The notes under the pieces are model-generated. The model searched no databases and had not been told where the DNA came from. It worked only from the letters and a program-made list of their open reading frames with translations. DNA of 64,000 bases, taken from Leucaena leucocephala. Lineage: Eukaryota; Streptophyta; Magnoliopsida; Fabales; Fabaceae. Shown here piece by piece: positions 62,385 through 64,000 of this stretch (positions within the stretch are counted from its first letter, which is position 1; each line of letters begins with the position of its first letter). Location of the stretch: positions 7,107,001 through 7,171,000 of the forward strand of contig CM073535.1 in NCBI GenBank assembly GCA_037074615.1, given 5' to 3'. Both the position numbers and the translations under genes were made by a program.

Positions 62385-62888
62385 AACAGGAAATTTTAAC
62401 TAATGAGTTCTTAAAGAAGAAAAAATATCACTAATAAATCTTATAAAATTATCAAATTAATATGAAATCTCAAAAGACTTATAAAAAATTTATTGAAATT
62501 ATAAAAAAATAAATTTACTTTGATTTCTCTATTAAAAATCAATATATTACTAATGACAAGTTAATATATCAATAATGATAAGTCACAGTGTCACTAATGA
62601 CAAATTAAGACAATTCAATTAACAAGTCAATGTATAACTAATGAAATGTTCGTGTGTCACAATTGACAAGTCATGGTATAATAAGTTATGGTGTCACTAT
62701 CACAAGTCAAGAAAGCTTAATTGACAAGTAAATATGTTACTAATGATAAGTTAGAATAAACTCATATTTTTATAATTCTAATAAATTTCTCATAGGTCTT
62801 ATGGGAATTTATATCAATTTAATGATTTCATGGGACTTAATAATGATAATTTATTTTTTTTTAAAACCTGAGTGTAATTTCCCTAAAA
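62385..62888. mobile_element. Long-TIR foldback element with a tandem-repeat core
   Basis: The left arm (from aggaaattttaactaatgag through attgaaattataaaaaa, ~62389-62508) is the imperfect inverse of the right arm (~62760-62886), about 120 bp each. The core (62540-62755) is a run of degenerate ~40-bp units built on ACTAATGACAAGTTAAT, AATTGACAAGTCAA and GTGTCACTA. It is non-coding. Flanking ttaaaaa / taaaaa may be part of a target duplication. Confidence 0.72.
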
Positions 62889-63129
62889 ATTAATTCGTCA
62901 ATTCTTATTGATTTCATTTGATTTTTAATTAGGTTCATATAGTTTTATATCTTTTTGTTGAGTTATTATAGTCTCTTTTGTTATATATATATTAACCCCT
63001 ATGCTCATAATCTCTTATTAAACGATATTTATGTTGTCATAAAATATAAAATAAAGAAGGAAAATATTTCTATTTAAAAGTTTAATTAGTAAGAATGATT
63101 TTGATAAATTTTTATACATGCCCAGGTGT

Positions 63130-63503
63130 AGTAATACTCTCCTTCTCAAGCCTATTCTCTTCAACAAAAGGTGAAACTGGGTTCCCTATTACATTCCAAA
63201 CTTCTTGTTCCTTCCATTTTTTGGCTAGACATACAAGTGATCTTATTCTTATTATTATTAACATTTGGACTGTTGTGTGCTTTGGTTTCCATGTTTGTGC
63301 TAAGAATTCTCATTAGCTTTGCTGAATCATATCTAAAAAGTCCTCCAACCTTTTAATCCGTGGCACTTTAGGATTTGGTTTTGTTAATATGTTACCTTAC
63401 TTGAATATGTTGTTCTCAATCTCTCTTGACTATTTTTTTTCATGCTTATTGTTAAATCTATTGTTATCATCCCCAAGTTGTGGAACTTCAAACACATGAT
63501 GCA
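63130..63503 (-). pseudogene. Decayed partial copy of the DUF593 gene
   Basis: This segment aligns base for base with 59552-59922 inside exon 1 of the neighbouring gene, in the same orientation. Shared stretches include ctccttctcaagcct, attctcattagcttt and tgtggaacttcaaacacat. Indels and stops break the frame, for example a T-rich gap near 63245 and a loss near 63350. It corresponds to roughly residues 300-427 of the protein. No other exon sequence is present around it. Confidence 0.88.
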
Positions 63504-63509
63504 GTCAGG

Positions 63510-64000
63510 ACTTGTACTATGGTTGTAGACCTTGGAAATCTTCTAATGTGTTCAATATATTTTGAATTTTCAGATGTATTAAATATCTTCAGTTCTAGTA
63601 TATAGTTGATACTGGCGAACTAAATAAATACAATAATAAATATGGGCGATTGGGTTATATAATTACAACAAACGTTAAAAATTCAAAAGTAACCTTACTA
63701 GTTCAGAACGAATGGCCCAATGATTAAACAATTAGGACATTTTAAGGAATATATTGATATCCTTTACAAAAATTTTACATATGGGTGTTGATCTAACTTC
63801 AGCTATTGAAATGGAATAAAATGAGGTGGAATAAAAGAGAAGTTTTCATTCCATTGTTATAGGGTTTTATTTGGTAAAGAAAATATTTAATTTGATCCCT
63901 ATTTTCAAAAGGTATTAGAAAATGGATATAATGAAATAAATTGTAATTTTTAATATTATATTTATTGACTTATTTGGATGGATAACTGTGAAGAAATTTT
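63510..64000. other. AT-rich right edge, nothing recognised
   Basis: No ORF, repeat arm or RNA gene could be identified. The stretch from 63820 (aaatggaataaaatgaggtg to the edge) resembles one end of a TIR-type repeat cut by the window. Confidence 0.4.

Noticed and set aside
62540..62755. Possible CRISPR-like array
   Set aside because: This is a plant nuclear region. Units are degenerate, spacers are not unique or of constant length, and the block lies between inverted arms of a foldback element.

Overview
This is nuclear DNA from a core eudicot plant, probably a rosid. The evidence is AT-rich intergenic DNA, GT-AG introns in every gene, an 18-intron phage-type plastid RNA polymerase gene, plant-only protein families, and plant retrotransposon and MITE remnants. 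The species cannot be fixed from the sequence alone. ORFs of 60-80 aa are mostly noise here, so gene models were built by following splice junctions and reading frames by hand.

Layout, left to right. (1) 1-4369 is a decayed Ty1/copia retrotransposon (minus), with its 5' LTR and tRNA-Met primer site intact in position and a G/C-rich MITE nested in its RT region. (2) 4810-11464 holds the first 13 coding exons (763 codons) of a REC/TSS-type clustered-mitochondria (CLU) family gene (minus). The copia element sits in the intron after exon 13, so the rest of the gene lies beyond the left edge or is lost. (3) 12.1-16.5 kb is AT-rich intergenic DNA with a degenerate ~350-bp direct duplication. (4) 16665-20388: NUP43-like nucleoporin (plus). 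(5) 22157-23614: plastid ribosomal protein bL35c (plus). (6) 25948-28986: ASG1-like plant-specific protein (plus). (7) 31338-32213: a TRIM retroelement in tandem form, four LTRs and three internal domains inside one 5-bp target duplication. (8) 32522-43325: RPOTp, plastid phage-type RNA polymerase, all 19 exons (minus). (9) 44-48 kb: repeats plus two gene relics, a NIK-like receptor kinase fragment and a broken kelch-repeat gene. (10) 49873-53593: LRR receptor kinase of the non-RD type (plus). (11) 53.6-59.2 kb: repeats only. (12) 59262-60829: GTD-binding/DUF593 putative myosin-binding protein (minus), with a leader intron and a decayed partial copy at 63.1-63.5 kb.

The order L35c - ASG1 - RPOTp - LRR-RLK - DUF593 matches, from memory, Arabidopsis At2g24090-At2g24140. 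NUP43 (At4g30840) and a second ASG1/DUF593 pair (At4g30780, At4g30830) lie on the chromosome 4 sister segment. The window therefore looks like the unsplit version of two fractionated Arabidopsis blocks.

The repeats carry much of the unexplained structure. There are five copies of one 525-690 bp TIR family, two in introns of genes described here. There is a stowaway-like TA-flanked family, several long-inverted-repeat foldback elements, and a second dispersed family shared by 45.0 and 58.4 kb. No tRNA, rRNA, CRISPR array or clearly new multi-gene system was seen.
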